Positions 43,755-52,599 of a DNA stretch of 64,000 bases are shown in pieces. The notes under the pieces were generated by a model. That model was not told the DNA's origin and searched no databases. It saw only the letters and a program-made list of their open reading frames with translations. The position numbers and the translations under genes were made by a program. Source of the DNA: Chrysogorgia sp. JL179-B06 (Eukaryota > Cnidaria > Anthozoa > Scleralcyonacea > Chrysogorgiidae); contig JAYKKM010000225.1 of NCBI GenBank assembly GCA_035772405.1, positions 1,538,501-1,602,500 of the forward strand, in the 5' to 3' direction. Numbering within the stretch: position 1 is the first letter of the stretch; each line of letters starts with the position of its first letter.

Positions 43755-45188
43755 ATGGCTGAAGGTGGGGAAGATTTCAACGACATTGAGATGGAGAACT
43801 TCGATAGACTTGATAGGTACACCGATGATCAAATAAATGACGAACTCGAAAAACTCACTCTTGATTATAATTTAATTAACAACGAGTATGGCGATGACGA
43901 CGACGACATGCCAGACATCATGCGTGTCAAGTATGGTAAATTGCGTGAGAGAGTGAATAAATTACAGTACGAATATGATAGAAGGTTTCTAGAAAAAGAG
44001 ACGTCATTTATCGACACTGATGATGGTAAGACGGTGACAATAAGGGGGACTAACACAAAAGTCCCAACAGTAGAGTTTGTTGAGCAGGAACCATATGGTG
44101 ACGTCAATGACGTAAGTTTTAGTATAGCTTTTGAAGAGGAGGAGGAAATTAAGAAAAGACTGGGTGAGCTAAAAGCGTCCAACAAAGAGCTAACAGAGAA
44201 CAATGTAAAAAGAATCAAGCTAATAAATAGTAAAATACGTAAATTAAACAAAAAGGGACTCGGCCACGACGACGCGTCAAGGGAAATAGTCAACAGGTCG
44301 TGGGTTACGGACTCAAAGGTTATTCTTTTCAAACCGATAAACAAAGATGGTAAATATGGAAAACCCAAACGAATTCTAATACCTGGGAAAAAAGAAAACT
44401 TGATCTACAGTAGAGACGCGAGTAGTAAAAACGCGATTGAACAGTTCAAAAAGTTAGTTAGTCAAATCCCTGAGAGTACAGAAACAACAGTTGCCACAAC
44501 AGAAGTGATCCCAGACGACCCCTCAGTAATTGATACAAAAGTGGGTTATGTTGACATACCTAGGCTAACACCAGACGAAAACCGCGAGCTGAATGGTGTG
44601 CTTAATCCAGGTGATGGTGTGTTGCGCGAGTCAAGAATAGGTGACACTGGTGCGTTGCAAATACAAGCAGACTATTTTCAAAAGGCGATAAATAAGACGG
44701 GTAGGAGATTGGAAGAGCTCAACAGAGAAGGCCTCACAGCTGCAGAGAAAAAAGAGCGTATTAGTCTAGTTGAAAGAATGATTGGACTTAAAAAGGCTAG
44801 AGACATGGTTATTGAACAGCGGCGAATAGAGGAGGTTAGAGCGCAACAAGAAGTCGACATTGACAGATTGCAGAAATTTAAGGAATGGGCTAAAGAAAAT
44901 ATGGTTGGGTTGAGCGCTGTAGCAATTTCAGTGGCTGGAATTATAACAACTATTATTATCGCTGGGAGGTCTGCTGTTATGAAAGGCGCTATGGCCACGA
45001 GGTCATTCGCACAGGCTGTTAAGAATGCGATAACGAAGATGGGTCCATGGGCTGTTGGATTGGCTAATTTAGTTTACAATGCGTTGACGTTGGGTGCAAA
45101 GGGTCTCGCTTGGTTGGCTCAAAATCTGTGGGTACTTGCGGTGGTACTTGCGTGGTTCGCTTATGACTATTACAAGATAAAACGGTAG
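43755..45188 (+). CDS. Coiled-coil/membrane protein B of a duplicated pair
   Basis: 477 aa. Same C-terminal architecture as its neighbour (IPRLTPDENRELNGVLNP, SRIGDTGALQIQ, coiled coil, GLSAVAISVAGIITTIIIAG helix, MGPWAVGLANLVYNAL, AWLAQNLWVLAVVLAWFAY). The N-terminal 265 residues differ: longer, lysine/aspartate-rich, with several coiled coils and a basic patch (RKLNKKGLG) and FKPINKDGKYGKPKRI. The tail is well conserved while the head diverged, so the tail is the constrained part. Likely virion-associated. The two genes may have split roles. Confidence 0.7.
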   Translation: MAEGGEDFNDIEMENFDRLDRYTDDQINDELEKLTLDYNLINNEYGDDDDDMPDIMRVKYGKLRERVNKLQYEYDRRFLEKETSFIDTDDGKTVTIRGTNTKVPTVEFVEQEPYGDVNDVSFSIAFEEEEEIKKRLGELKASNKELTENNVKRIKLINSKIRKLNKKGLGHDDASREIVNRSWVTDSKVILFKPINKDGKYGKPKRILIPGKKENLIYSRDASSKNAIEQFKKLVSQIPESTETTVATTEVIPDDPSVIDTKVGYVDIPRLTPDENRELNGVLNPGDGVLRESRIGDTGALQIQADYFQKAINKTGRRLEELNREGLTAAEKKERISLVERMIGLKKARDMVIEQRRIEEVRAQQEVDIDRLQKFKEWAKENMVGLSAVAISVAGIITTIIIAGRSAVMKGAMATRSFAQAVKNAITKMGPWAVGLANLVYNALTLGAKGLAWLAQNLWVLAVVLAWFAYDYYKIKR

Positions 45189-45211
45189 CGATAAAACATA
45201 TGTAAAGGTAT

Positions 45212-46450
45212 ATGAACGTCACGTCAGCAGAGTTGAGCCCTGGTTTTAGACGAGCGACCATGGGCGTCATAAAAGGGGTGAGAACGCAACACGTAATCAC
45301 GTTGAACCCTAATAAAGTCAGTCCTGGCGAGGAACTTTACATTGATATACCGAAGCTCAAGGTTAGTAGCTGTTTGGTGCCTGGATCGTTGGGTTTAGTG
45401 TTCGACTTTAAGAATGCAAACGCTAAAAGCTGGTTCTTGAACAATGTGAGCAGGTTGTTGGTTGAGAAACTTGTCGTGAGACTAGCTGGGGAAACTGTGT
45501 ATGACAACAGTGGGGAAAATTACACTGGTGTTTATCGCGACCTTTGGGAAAGTGTTACTGCGCGAGACCAAATGATTGACTATGGTATTGGTGGTGAGAA
45601 CTTGAGAAAGCTAATTTCTAAGGACGACAGTGGTGCGACAAGTGGAAACGTCGCTAAAGTTAGTGACGCGTTGATGTTTGGTGTGATTGGGACGAAGCAG
45701 CGGATTAAGCTTGGTAAGATTATGAATGACCACGGGTTGTACGCTCCTTTTAGCATGAACAACAACTTGCAGTATGTGATCACACTTCCGAAGGCCACAG
45801 ACATTATGGTGGCACAATCCGGTAGCGCTGTGGGTGGGTACACTCTGGAGAACCTCGAGCTTGAGTACGAGACGATTGATAACCAGGAGCTCGCTGACGA
45901 AATAGCGTCGGGCTATGCAAGTGGTCGTAGTTTGTCATATGAGCACATCACGTTGATGAAAACCACCGAATGGGACAAAGGCACGACCATTGTGAATGAA
46001 AACATTAATCTTCCAAGAAAAAGCATGAAGGCAATTGTGTTGCTATTCACGAATAAGGTGCGAACAGACAGTGAGGAGTTTCTCTACCCAAATATCGAGA
46101 GTGTTAGAGTCACAATTGAAGGTGTGCCAAATAGTGTGTACTCACAGGGTATTCCAAAGTCGAAGTTCTACGCAGAGGCGAAACGATTGTTTGGGTTGGG
46201 TGAAGAACACGCTCAGTTCATGACCATACAGAAGTTCTACAAAGATGGCTTTGCGTTGGTCATCGACTTGAGGAGCGTTCAAGATAATTACAACGTCGCC
46301 ACTGGTAAAAAAATTGTAAACACACAATCCGGTGTGCTTCTTGAGATCACTAAGAAAGCGACGACCGCAAATGTCATGTGCAGGGTGTTTGTGATAAGTG
46401 ATGGGTTGGTCAACTTTATGAACAATGGGTTGCAATCAATCCAGTATTAA
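45212..46450 (+). CDS. MCP: Major capsid protein (double jelly roll)
   Basis: 412 aa. β-rich, with the Polinton capsid signatures: an early YIDIPKLKVSSCLVPGSLGLVFDF strand pair, LLVEKLVVRLAGETVYDN, YRDLWESVTARDQM, then a second barrel with ITLMKTTEWDKGTTIVNENINLPRKSM and an LYPNIESVRVTIEGVPNSVYSQGI strand set. Expected to trimerise into hexon-like capsomers. Intact frame, ahead of the packaging ATPase with 15 bases between. Family call by pattern, consistent with position and size. Confidence 0.85.
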   Translation: MNVTSAELSPGFRRATMGVIKGVRTQHVITLNPNKVSPGEELYIDIPKLKVSSCLVPGSLGLVFDFKNANAKSWFLNNVSRLLVEKLVVRLAGETVYDNSGENYTGVYRDLWESVTARDQMIDYGIGGENLRKLISKDDSGATSGNVAKVSDALMFGVIGTKQRIKLGKIMNDHGLYAPFSMNNNLQYVITLPKATDIMVAQSGSAVGGYTLENLELEYETIDNQELADEIASGYASGRSLSYEHITLMKTTEWDKGTTIVNENINLPRKSMKAIVLLFTNKVRTDSEEFLYPNIESVRVTIEGVPNSVYSQGIPKSKFYAEAKRLFGLGEEHAQFMTIQKFYKDGFALVIDLRSVQDNYNVATGKKIVNTQSGVLLEITKKATTANVMCRVFVISDGLVNFMNNGLQSIQY

Positions 46451-46465
46451 ATCAAACGTGAGTTA

Positions 46466-47065
46466 ATGGAGACTCCGTTTAATATGCTAATTGTTGGTAT
46501 GACAGCTTGTGGTAAGACACATTATTTGCTGGAAACATTGGAATCTGAGTATTGTAACAAATTTGACTACATTGTGTTGATTTGTCCTACTTTCGAGTGG
46601 AATAAAGCGTATCAAGATTGGAGATACATACGCGACCCCGACGTGTTAGCGATAGACTGCACACAGGACAATGTCGATGCTGTTCTCAAGTGTGTAACAA
46701 ATGTTTTTAAAGGCACTAACACTCTGATTGTGTTGGACGACTGTGCGAGCTCTCAAGATGTTAAGAATAGGACTAGTCAATTGGTCAACTTAGCTTTTAG
46801 TGCGCGACATTTTATGTTGAGCGTTATTGTCATCACACAACAACTGACGTCGATCGCAAAACCGTACAGAGAAAATATTAGTAAGCTCGTTTGTTTTTAC
46901 TGCCCAAGTAGGAGTGATATGAAGGTTGTTATTGACGATTACCTTGGGCATGTTAGCAGAGAAAAATCGTCGGCGATTGTGACCGCATTAAAAAATAATA
47001 AGTACGCTAGACTAGAAATCTCACTGCGCTATCCATACAGTCACGAAGTTGTTATTCCGCAATAA
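46466..47065 (+). CDS. ATP: FtsK/HerA-type genome-packaging ATPase
   Basis: 199 aa. Walker A GMTACGKT (11-18), Walker B TLIVLDD (86-92) with Asp91/92, and a following ITQQL sensor (123-127), as in the A32-like ATPases of Polintons, virophages and NCLDVs. Powers DNA entry into the preformed capsid. Compact but complete. It lies directly after the capsid gene, in the usual order. Confidence 0.95.
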   Translation: METPFNMLIVGMTACGKTHYLLETLESEYCNKFDYIVLICPTFEWNKAYQDWRYIRDPDVLAIDCTQDNVDAVLKCVTNVFKGTNTLIVLDDCASSQDVKNRTSQLVNLAFSARHFMLSVIVITQQLTSIAKPYRENISKLVCFYCPSRSDMKVVIDDYLGHVSREKSSAIVTALKNNKYARLEISLRYPYSHEVVIPQ

Positions 47066-47068
47066 AAT

Positions 47069-47587
47069 ATGGGTATAAGTAATAGCGTGATGGTAAAACG
47101 CAAAAGTGAAGAAAACCCCACGATTGAGGAGTTAGTTGAGGACACTGAAGCCGCTAGTACTTCGACTGTGGAAGACAACGTTGACGTTAGGAGATCTGAA
47201 CTAATTAGACTGTCTGGTGATGGTGTGGTGAGCCAATCTGAGACGTATATTAAAAAAGCGTCCGCAAAGGTTATCGACAAGATATGGCATCAATATGAGT
47301 TAAAGAGAATGGAAATCGCAAACGCTTTTCTCACTGACTTGCTAATCAGCAAATTCGCTAGCTTACTGGATGGGTTAAACGCTATAGAGAATCCTGACGA
47401 ACTAAACGACGAACTACAAAAAGACCCGCTATTAAAGAAAGACGTTGAAAGCATTGTCGCGATTGTGACGCCGTACGTGCCTTTCTTGGGCTTGTTGTCG
47501 GGAGGGATCACAACGTCGAAATATGTGTACGATCACCATTTTAGAAAAGAGGCGACAACCACTGAAAATAGTGAGCAGACGGACTAA
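47069..47587 (+). CDS. Putatively myristoylated protein, last gene of the element
   Basis: 172 aa starting MGISNSVMVKRKS (Gly2 and Ser6 fit an N-myristoyl site). Acidic N-terminal 60 residues, helical middle (KVIDKIWHQYELKRMEIANAF), a hydrophobic segment near 137-157 (IVAIVTPYVPFLGLLSGGI) and an acidic tail. The last nine codons and the stop lie inside the right terminal repeat. Three bases follow the ATPase stop. Function unknown; a capsid/membrane role is plausible. Confidence 0.6.
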   Translation: MGISNSVMVKRKSEENPTIEELVEDTEAASTSTVEDNVDVRRSELIRLSGDGVVSQSETYIKKASAKVIDKIWHQYELKRMEIANAFLTDLLISKFASLLDGLNAIENPDELNDELQKDPLLKKDVESIVAIVTPYVPFLGLLSGGITTSKYVYDHHFRKEATTTENSEQTD

Positions 47588-47595
47588 TTCGTAAA
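47588..47595. other. End of coding part of the Polinton
   Basis: From here to 48146 only terminal-repeat sequence is present; no further gene is seen. Confidence 0.6.
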
Positions 47596-47986
47596 ACGAC
47601 TGGCTATTTGTTAGTTAATGTTGTTAGCCAATCAAAAGAGCACCATTTCGCTATCCACTAGAATCAAAATCTGGTGGTTTTTTTTCGCGCGTGAATTTGT
47701 GAGACAGCAGTGGAACGTGTTGGTGGTTTGTTGAACAAAAATGTAAAAATGCTGAAATGACACCTTCCACTTTTTTTTAAAATGTGTGAAAACGTCGAAG
47801 TGGCACACTATGCCTTTTTTTAAATACGCGAAAATGTTGAAACGACATTCTCTACTTTTTAAAGACGTGAAAATGATGAAACGACACATTCTAGCTTTAA
47901 ATTTAGTGAAAATCATTATTTTAGTATTTCTTATCAATTGAGTAGAAAACATGGGAGGGGTGTTTAGATTGACTAATGATTGCCAT

Positions 47987-48146
47987 AGTAGTATAGAGAG
48001 TGGCGGTACGAGTCAGTCAACGTCGATTGTGAAACATAAACACCAAAACATCGCCAAGTTGTGGCTTGACACAAATTTGGTGATGTTTTGGTGTTTATAT
48101 TACGGTTGACGTTGACTGAGCTCGTACCGCCACTCTCTATACTACT
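47987..48146. repeat. Terminal hairpin in the right repeat
   Basis: The same 160-bp length as the left hairpin, and a better-preserved palindrome: GAGAGTGGCGGTACGAG...CTCGTACCGCCACTCTC with AACACCAAAACATC pairing inside and a small loop. Confidence 0.9.
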
Positions 48147-48152
48147 TCGCTC
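48147..48152. repeat. Polinton target-site duplication, right copy
   Basis: TCGCTC, identical to 29692-29697. Confidence 0.95.
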
Positions 48153-48299
48153 AACTTGACATTATGCTGATATTATATATAATTTCAACTTAGTTGTGTG
48201 GGCAATGTTTTTCCTAGCCTGCGTAGCCGGCGCAGGGGCTTGGGAGAATTGGGACGGGCTGAGAAGTGCGGGGGGGGGGGGGGAGGCGAGGGAGCGCCT

Positions 48300-49380
48300 G
48301 AGTATCCAGCTAATGCTTTGCGCGCTCACATGCTTGCTCGCGGCCATTTTTTGGGCCACGAAATTTTACAAGTAAACCAATCCTTCGATATCTGAGCAAT
48401 CCTTGCAGTAAATTACTCAAATTATGTTTTTCTTAAGAGCAGAGATAATGTAGTAATTTATTATTGTCATATTTTTTATAGTATTTAATTACACTCGGTG
48501 GGCCGTGGAATTGCGTTTTGAGACAGGTATCCGTCGCTCGTTGTTTGCCGTTTGATGCGTGAATTTCAACATTTCCTTCAAGACGCGCAGTTTCCTGGCA
48601 AAGCCAATAGTATAAGGTTCTTATATTCCATATATTCTATGAGTGGAGGAACACATATTACACTAGAAACGAACGCTCACTGCTGTAATTCACTGTATCG
48701 GACAAGGCCGTTGTAATCGAACTCGAAGCCGTTGAGAATAGAACGTACACGCTTAACAGACGACGGCACGAAGTGTGCGGTTCACAATATTCGACAAACT
48801 CTGAGTCAGACATCACTACAAACTGATTTAAACGACTTTTAACAGCTTATTATGTCGTATTAAAGAAGATAACCAAACAACAAGAAAACGTAATAAACCG
48901 AGGTAGTTAGAAGCCAGCTTCCAAAATCAAAACAATAACACAAGCGCGCAAAGCATTAGCTGGACACTCACCTTTAATAGCAAACAGTAAATTAATAAAT
49001 TGAAATAGGTAGACGACAGGTCCACTTCAATATTTTCGTCATCCACAGTCAGGCGTAAAGATGTCAGTTTGTTTAAATGCGTAACTTCGCTCAAACTGAT
49101 CATAACTTCAAATATTTCCTTCGCTCATATAAAGAGGAGAGATTCTCTTTGTAGAATAATAGTCGTATTCCACATTTCCACTTTGATTTGTGTCAGAGAC
49201 ATTTAGATGGTCGCTAGCTGTCGTCAGTCGAATATTGAATAGAACGCGTATATTTTCCCACGCAACTCACATTTTTTTGACAGAACATTGAACCGCCACC
49301 TAGAAACGTATTCTGCCTGACAGTTGCAACGAACCAACGAACGCGGCAACGCTCAACCTGAATCCGCTGTATAATTATAA
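48300..49380. other. Gene-free region right of the Polinton
   Basis: No coding region or RNA gene recognised. Unique-looking sequence. Confidence 0.5.
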
Positions 49381-49533
49381 GTAATATCATGAAATGAGGC
49401 GTATTAGCTATTAAACCGCCCGCTCGATGAGGGTCATTTAGTAAAATTCCCGAGGGCCGAAGGAATTTTACTAAATGACCCGAATCGAGTGGGCGCGGTT
49501 TAATAGCTAATACGCCTCATTTCATGATATTAC
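49381..49533. repeat. Palindromic MITE, 153 bp
   Basis: GTAATATCATGAAATGAGG...CCTCATTTCATGATATTAC with near-perfect arms through ATTAGCTATTAAACCG and GTCATTTAGTAAAATTCC. A P-like element sits exactly at its right end. Confidence 0.92.
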
Positions 49534-49659
49534 CACAGAATAAGTATTGAGCAGAAGGTCCACTCGGGGGTACGCGGTGTCCTCGTTTTTTAGTGCGCAT
49601 GCGTTGCGCCGCCATGTTGAAAGCAAGTAAACTCCAGCGTCTCAACAAGGAACAACATG

Positions 49660-51312
49660 GCGGAAAACGAAGTTGGGTCACTAAAATGGCTCTAGCTGGA
49701 AAACTATTACGGCGATTTTCATTTTACTCTGATATATTATAAATGGAAGGTAAGAGATTAATTTACTTGTGGTTAGAAGGTACATACACAATTTTTTTGT
49801 GTGGAATTTAGCTAGTTCTGAGTGATGATTTCGGTCATGACACAATGAATCTAGTACGGTATGTCAAGTCGAGGTAAACTTTTCTCAATAACAGTTTTAT
49901 TCATTATATAGTATTTGTGCATGTCAGTTAAAATCCTAATGTCACGACTGAAATCCTAATGTACTGTGTGTAGATTTCCCTTGTTTTTAAAAATTATACC
50001 TTCAAGATATGGTCGTTCAACACTTCAACGTTGCCTAAAATATACACCAAGTTTAATAATAGAATTGCCTCGCAGCGTTCCTTAAAATTCAGTTCAATTC
50101 AGTCATTAATAATACCAGATACATGCCATTTCATCCTTCTTCTCTGTTTTATGTTTGCCGAGTTCTTATAGCGTTTTTACTCTTATGCCTATAATGCCTG
50201 TATTTGTGTATGGACAATTAGGCTTTTTACTGTCTTGTTTGCCCTTGCCATATTTTTTAAAGTTTTAGATTATTATAATATATGCGTTTTTTATTCTTCA
50301 TTTTAGTTGATGTTATGTTTGAACTTCAGCTGGATTTGACAGTTCATTGAATTGAAAGCAAGCTTCCATTCTTCAAGAGACAAGTTGATGGGAATTTTGA
50401 TGAAACACTCTCAAATGCTCCAAATTCAGACCATTAAGTTTCACTAAGATTACACATAATGGACCATATTTGTCTGCTGTACGTATACTGACATATTTGA
50501 CTGTATTGTTGTTCCTGGATTTCAACTCACAATAAGAAACTGACCAGACTGTTCAAGGCATTTATTGTGATTTAATGCATGTTTTGACAAATGATAAAGA
50601 TAATAATTATATGTTGCTGCAGATTATTTTAAATATCAATGAAAGCATTATTTTTGTATGTCTTAATGTTTAATCAAAATGTTTAAAAGTACAATGTTGA
50701 GACACTGTAACAGCATATTAACTAAAGTTAGAAGATTGAAAATAAAAAGGGAGGTGTTTTAGAAGAGTTAATTAAAAGGGAGTCTGTCATTTGGGTTTAA
50801 AAAAGGCAGGATATAACAGAGATGGGAACTCAGGGGTTAAAAAGTAGGACTTCAAAGAAAGACTGCTTATTATAACTTGGTGTCAAAAGAGGGGAGTGAT
50901 CAGCCACAAACGTTTTATACAACAGGGAGGGAACAATGATAACCCAACAGCAGTATAATTCACTTGGACACTTAAGAAATTGTTTTTCAGTTCTTTTCCC
51001 AGTTCTTCAGCTGGGAATTGTGCAGAAGACTTGGATGATCTTCTTGCCCAGTTTACACAAACACTATAAAACAGCATATTCCAAAAAATAATGACATCCT
51101 GAAAACCCAAGATTTGAGTCAAGACAAGACTATTAATGTAAAATTGTGATTCAACTTTATTTCAAAGTCATCTTCAGGCAAAGTGATTACAAAAAATGTC
51201 TAGATCTCTATACAGTGGGATGTAGAAATATCAAATGCAACAACACTGGTTTCCATATCTCCTCTGACTCCTCAAACCTTATTGGGTAAACTGATTATTT
51301 ATAGGGAGACAA
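49660..51312. other. Body of the P-like element without readable genes
   Basis: No open frame with a recognisable domain. Low-level remains of transposase exons may exist but cannot be shown by eye. Confidence 0.4.
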
Positions 51313-51519
51313 ATGTCAAACATCAAAGAAAATTCCATTGCATATGTTTCTGGTTACTTGTTCCATAAATGTATGAAGATCCACTGTTGCTCAACTTGCA
51401 AAGAAGCCCTGGTCTCAGACAATCTAGACCTCATCATTCAGCTGGAAGATATTTTTGTCAACACTTCTCCATTTTCACCAAGGGCTCCTGTGTTGGAGGC
51501 AATATCCTGGAGCTATTGA
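51313..51519 (+). pseudogene. P-element/THAP9-like transposase remnant
   Basis: 68 codons containing ENSIAYVSGYLFHKCMK and CSTCKEAL, the pattern (xYVAGYLxxK...C..C) found near the C-terminus of THAP9 and P-type transposases. Ends in a short unrelated tail. Catalytic parts absent. Confidence 0.6.
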
Positions 51520-51754
51520 AGAATGTATAAATATTCCTGTGCTGTGAAGAATTCCTTCTCGAAGTTGTTTTTGAGAATGCGAATTTATTATTGTTTGAAA
51601 TTTGCAAACTGTGACCTTTCCTCTACTAAAAGAAAGGAAAGAAAGATGTGAAGGTGGCACATCTTTAAAATAATTACTATAAATCAACAAAGGAAATGGG
51701 AACAGCACTGTAAAATACTGTAGAGAAGCCTGACAACCAGTGTTATTATAACCA

Positions 51755-51890
51755 TGGATAGTAAATAGACTATAGTCTATTTAAATAGTCTATTTACTAT
51801 CCATCTAAATAGTCTATTTACATTCAAGAATATATTTACATCAAAGAATATTATATCCATCTAAATAGTCTATTTACAAAGCTGATGATT
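51755..51890. repeat. AATAGTCTATTTAC repeats
   Basis: Several copies of TAAATAGTCTATTTAC in both orientations, with TCAAGAATAT/TCAAAGAATAT between. Short satellite-like or hairpin patch. Confidence 0.75.
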
Positions 51891-52599
51891 TCAACTTTCA
51901 AGCGTGTGGTTAAATTTAAATTTATTAATGCCGAACAGAAAAACTTGGTTTGATCAAATATCGAATAAATCAAATGTAAATAACTCCACTAAGTAGTCTA
52001 AAAAACAAGTAACAATACAAGCAAATATGGGATTTGTAAAAATATAGGCTACAGACAATTAGAAAAACTCGAGGACAGACCGAGTTGTCAAATATAAAAT
52101 CGCGAAAATTACCCGTTTAACATGTTAAATTGCCTTCTAACCACAATAAAATTGATCACCTACCTTTGCTTTAGACGTACTAGCCGTGGAAAGAAAATCG
52201 GCGTGCAAAATTTTGAGATATAGCCGTTCAAATGATCCAAACCCGTTTTTCGCCATATTAATTACTGTTCACCTGGCTGGAGTTTACTTGCTTTCAACAT
52301 GGCGGCCGGTATGCGCGGAGCGACATGCGCGAGGACAAAAACTTCAAAGGTTCCGACGCGAGTGGACCTTCTGCTCAATACTTATTCTGTGATATTACTT
52401 TGTAATATCACGTTTGCGAGTTTTCCCGAAAGGGTGCGGCAGTCTTTGCATACTTCGAGATGGCAGGACGTTTTACATTTTGTTCGGAAGAAGAGGTTGT
52501 GGTTTGTCGACAGGATGCAATGTTTCGTGTGTGATTTGATAATTCTACTGGGGTCAGGGGCGGATCTAGGTCATAATCTGACTGTAGCATATTACGGAA

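Larger units (their letters stand above)
29698..48146. mobile_element. Complete Polinton/Maverick element
   Basis: 18,449 bp starting AGTAGTATAG and ending CTATACTACT, with perfect 6-bp target duplication TCGCTC and inverted terminal repeats of ~588 bp. AG...CT termini, a 6-bp duplication, protein-primed polymerase B, chromodomain integrase, FtsK/HerA ATPase and two capsid genes together define a Polinton. All main frames are open, so the insertion is young or selected. Gene blocks alternate in strand with almost no spacing, like a compact dsDNA virus genome. Accessory genes include thymidine kinase, BRO-N/VRR-NUC and a fibre-like protein. I found no adenain-type protease. Confidence 0.97.
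47560..48146 (-). repeat. Polinton right terminal inverted repeat
   Basis: Inverted copy of the left end. Its inner ~28 bp overlap the 3' end of the last gene (47069-47587), including the stop codon. Confidence 0.95.
49534..52391. mobile_element. P-like DNA element, decayed (2.86 kb)
   Basis: Termini CACAGAATAAGTATTGAGC...GCTCAATACTTATTCTGTG (over 30 bp inverted, continuing through AAGGTCCACTCG), flanked by ATATTAC on both sides (49527-49533 and 52392-52398), a 7-bp target duplication. A second inverted block (GCCATGTTGAAAGCAAGTAA near 49612 and its complement near 52284) lies just inside. The only recognisable coding remnant, at 51313-51519, resembles THAP9/P-element transposases. Most of the coding region is lost. 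Confidence 0.72.

Noticed and set aside
45064..45300. Minus-strand frames opposite the Polinton capsid, membrane and ATPase genes
   Set aside because: No domains and composition that mirrors the plus-strand genes; antisense shadows.
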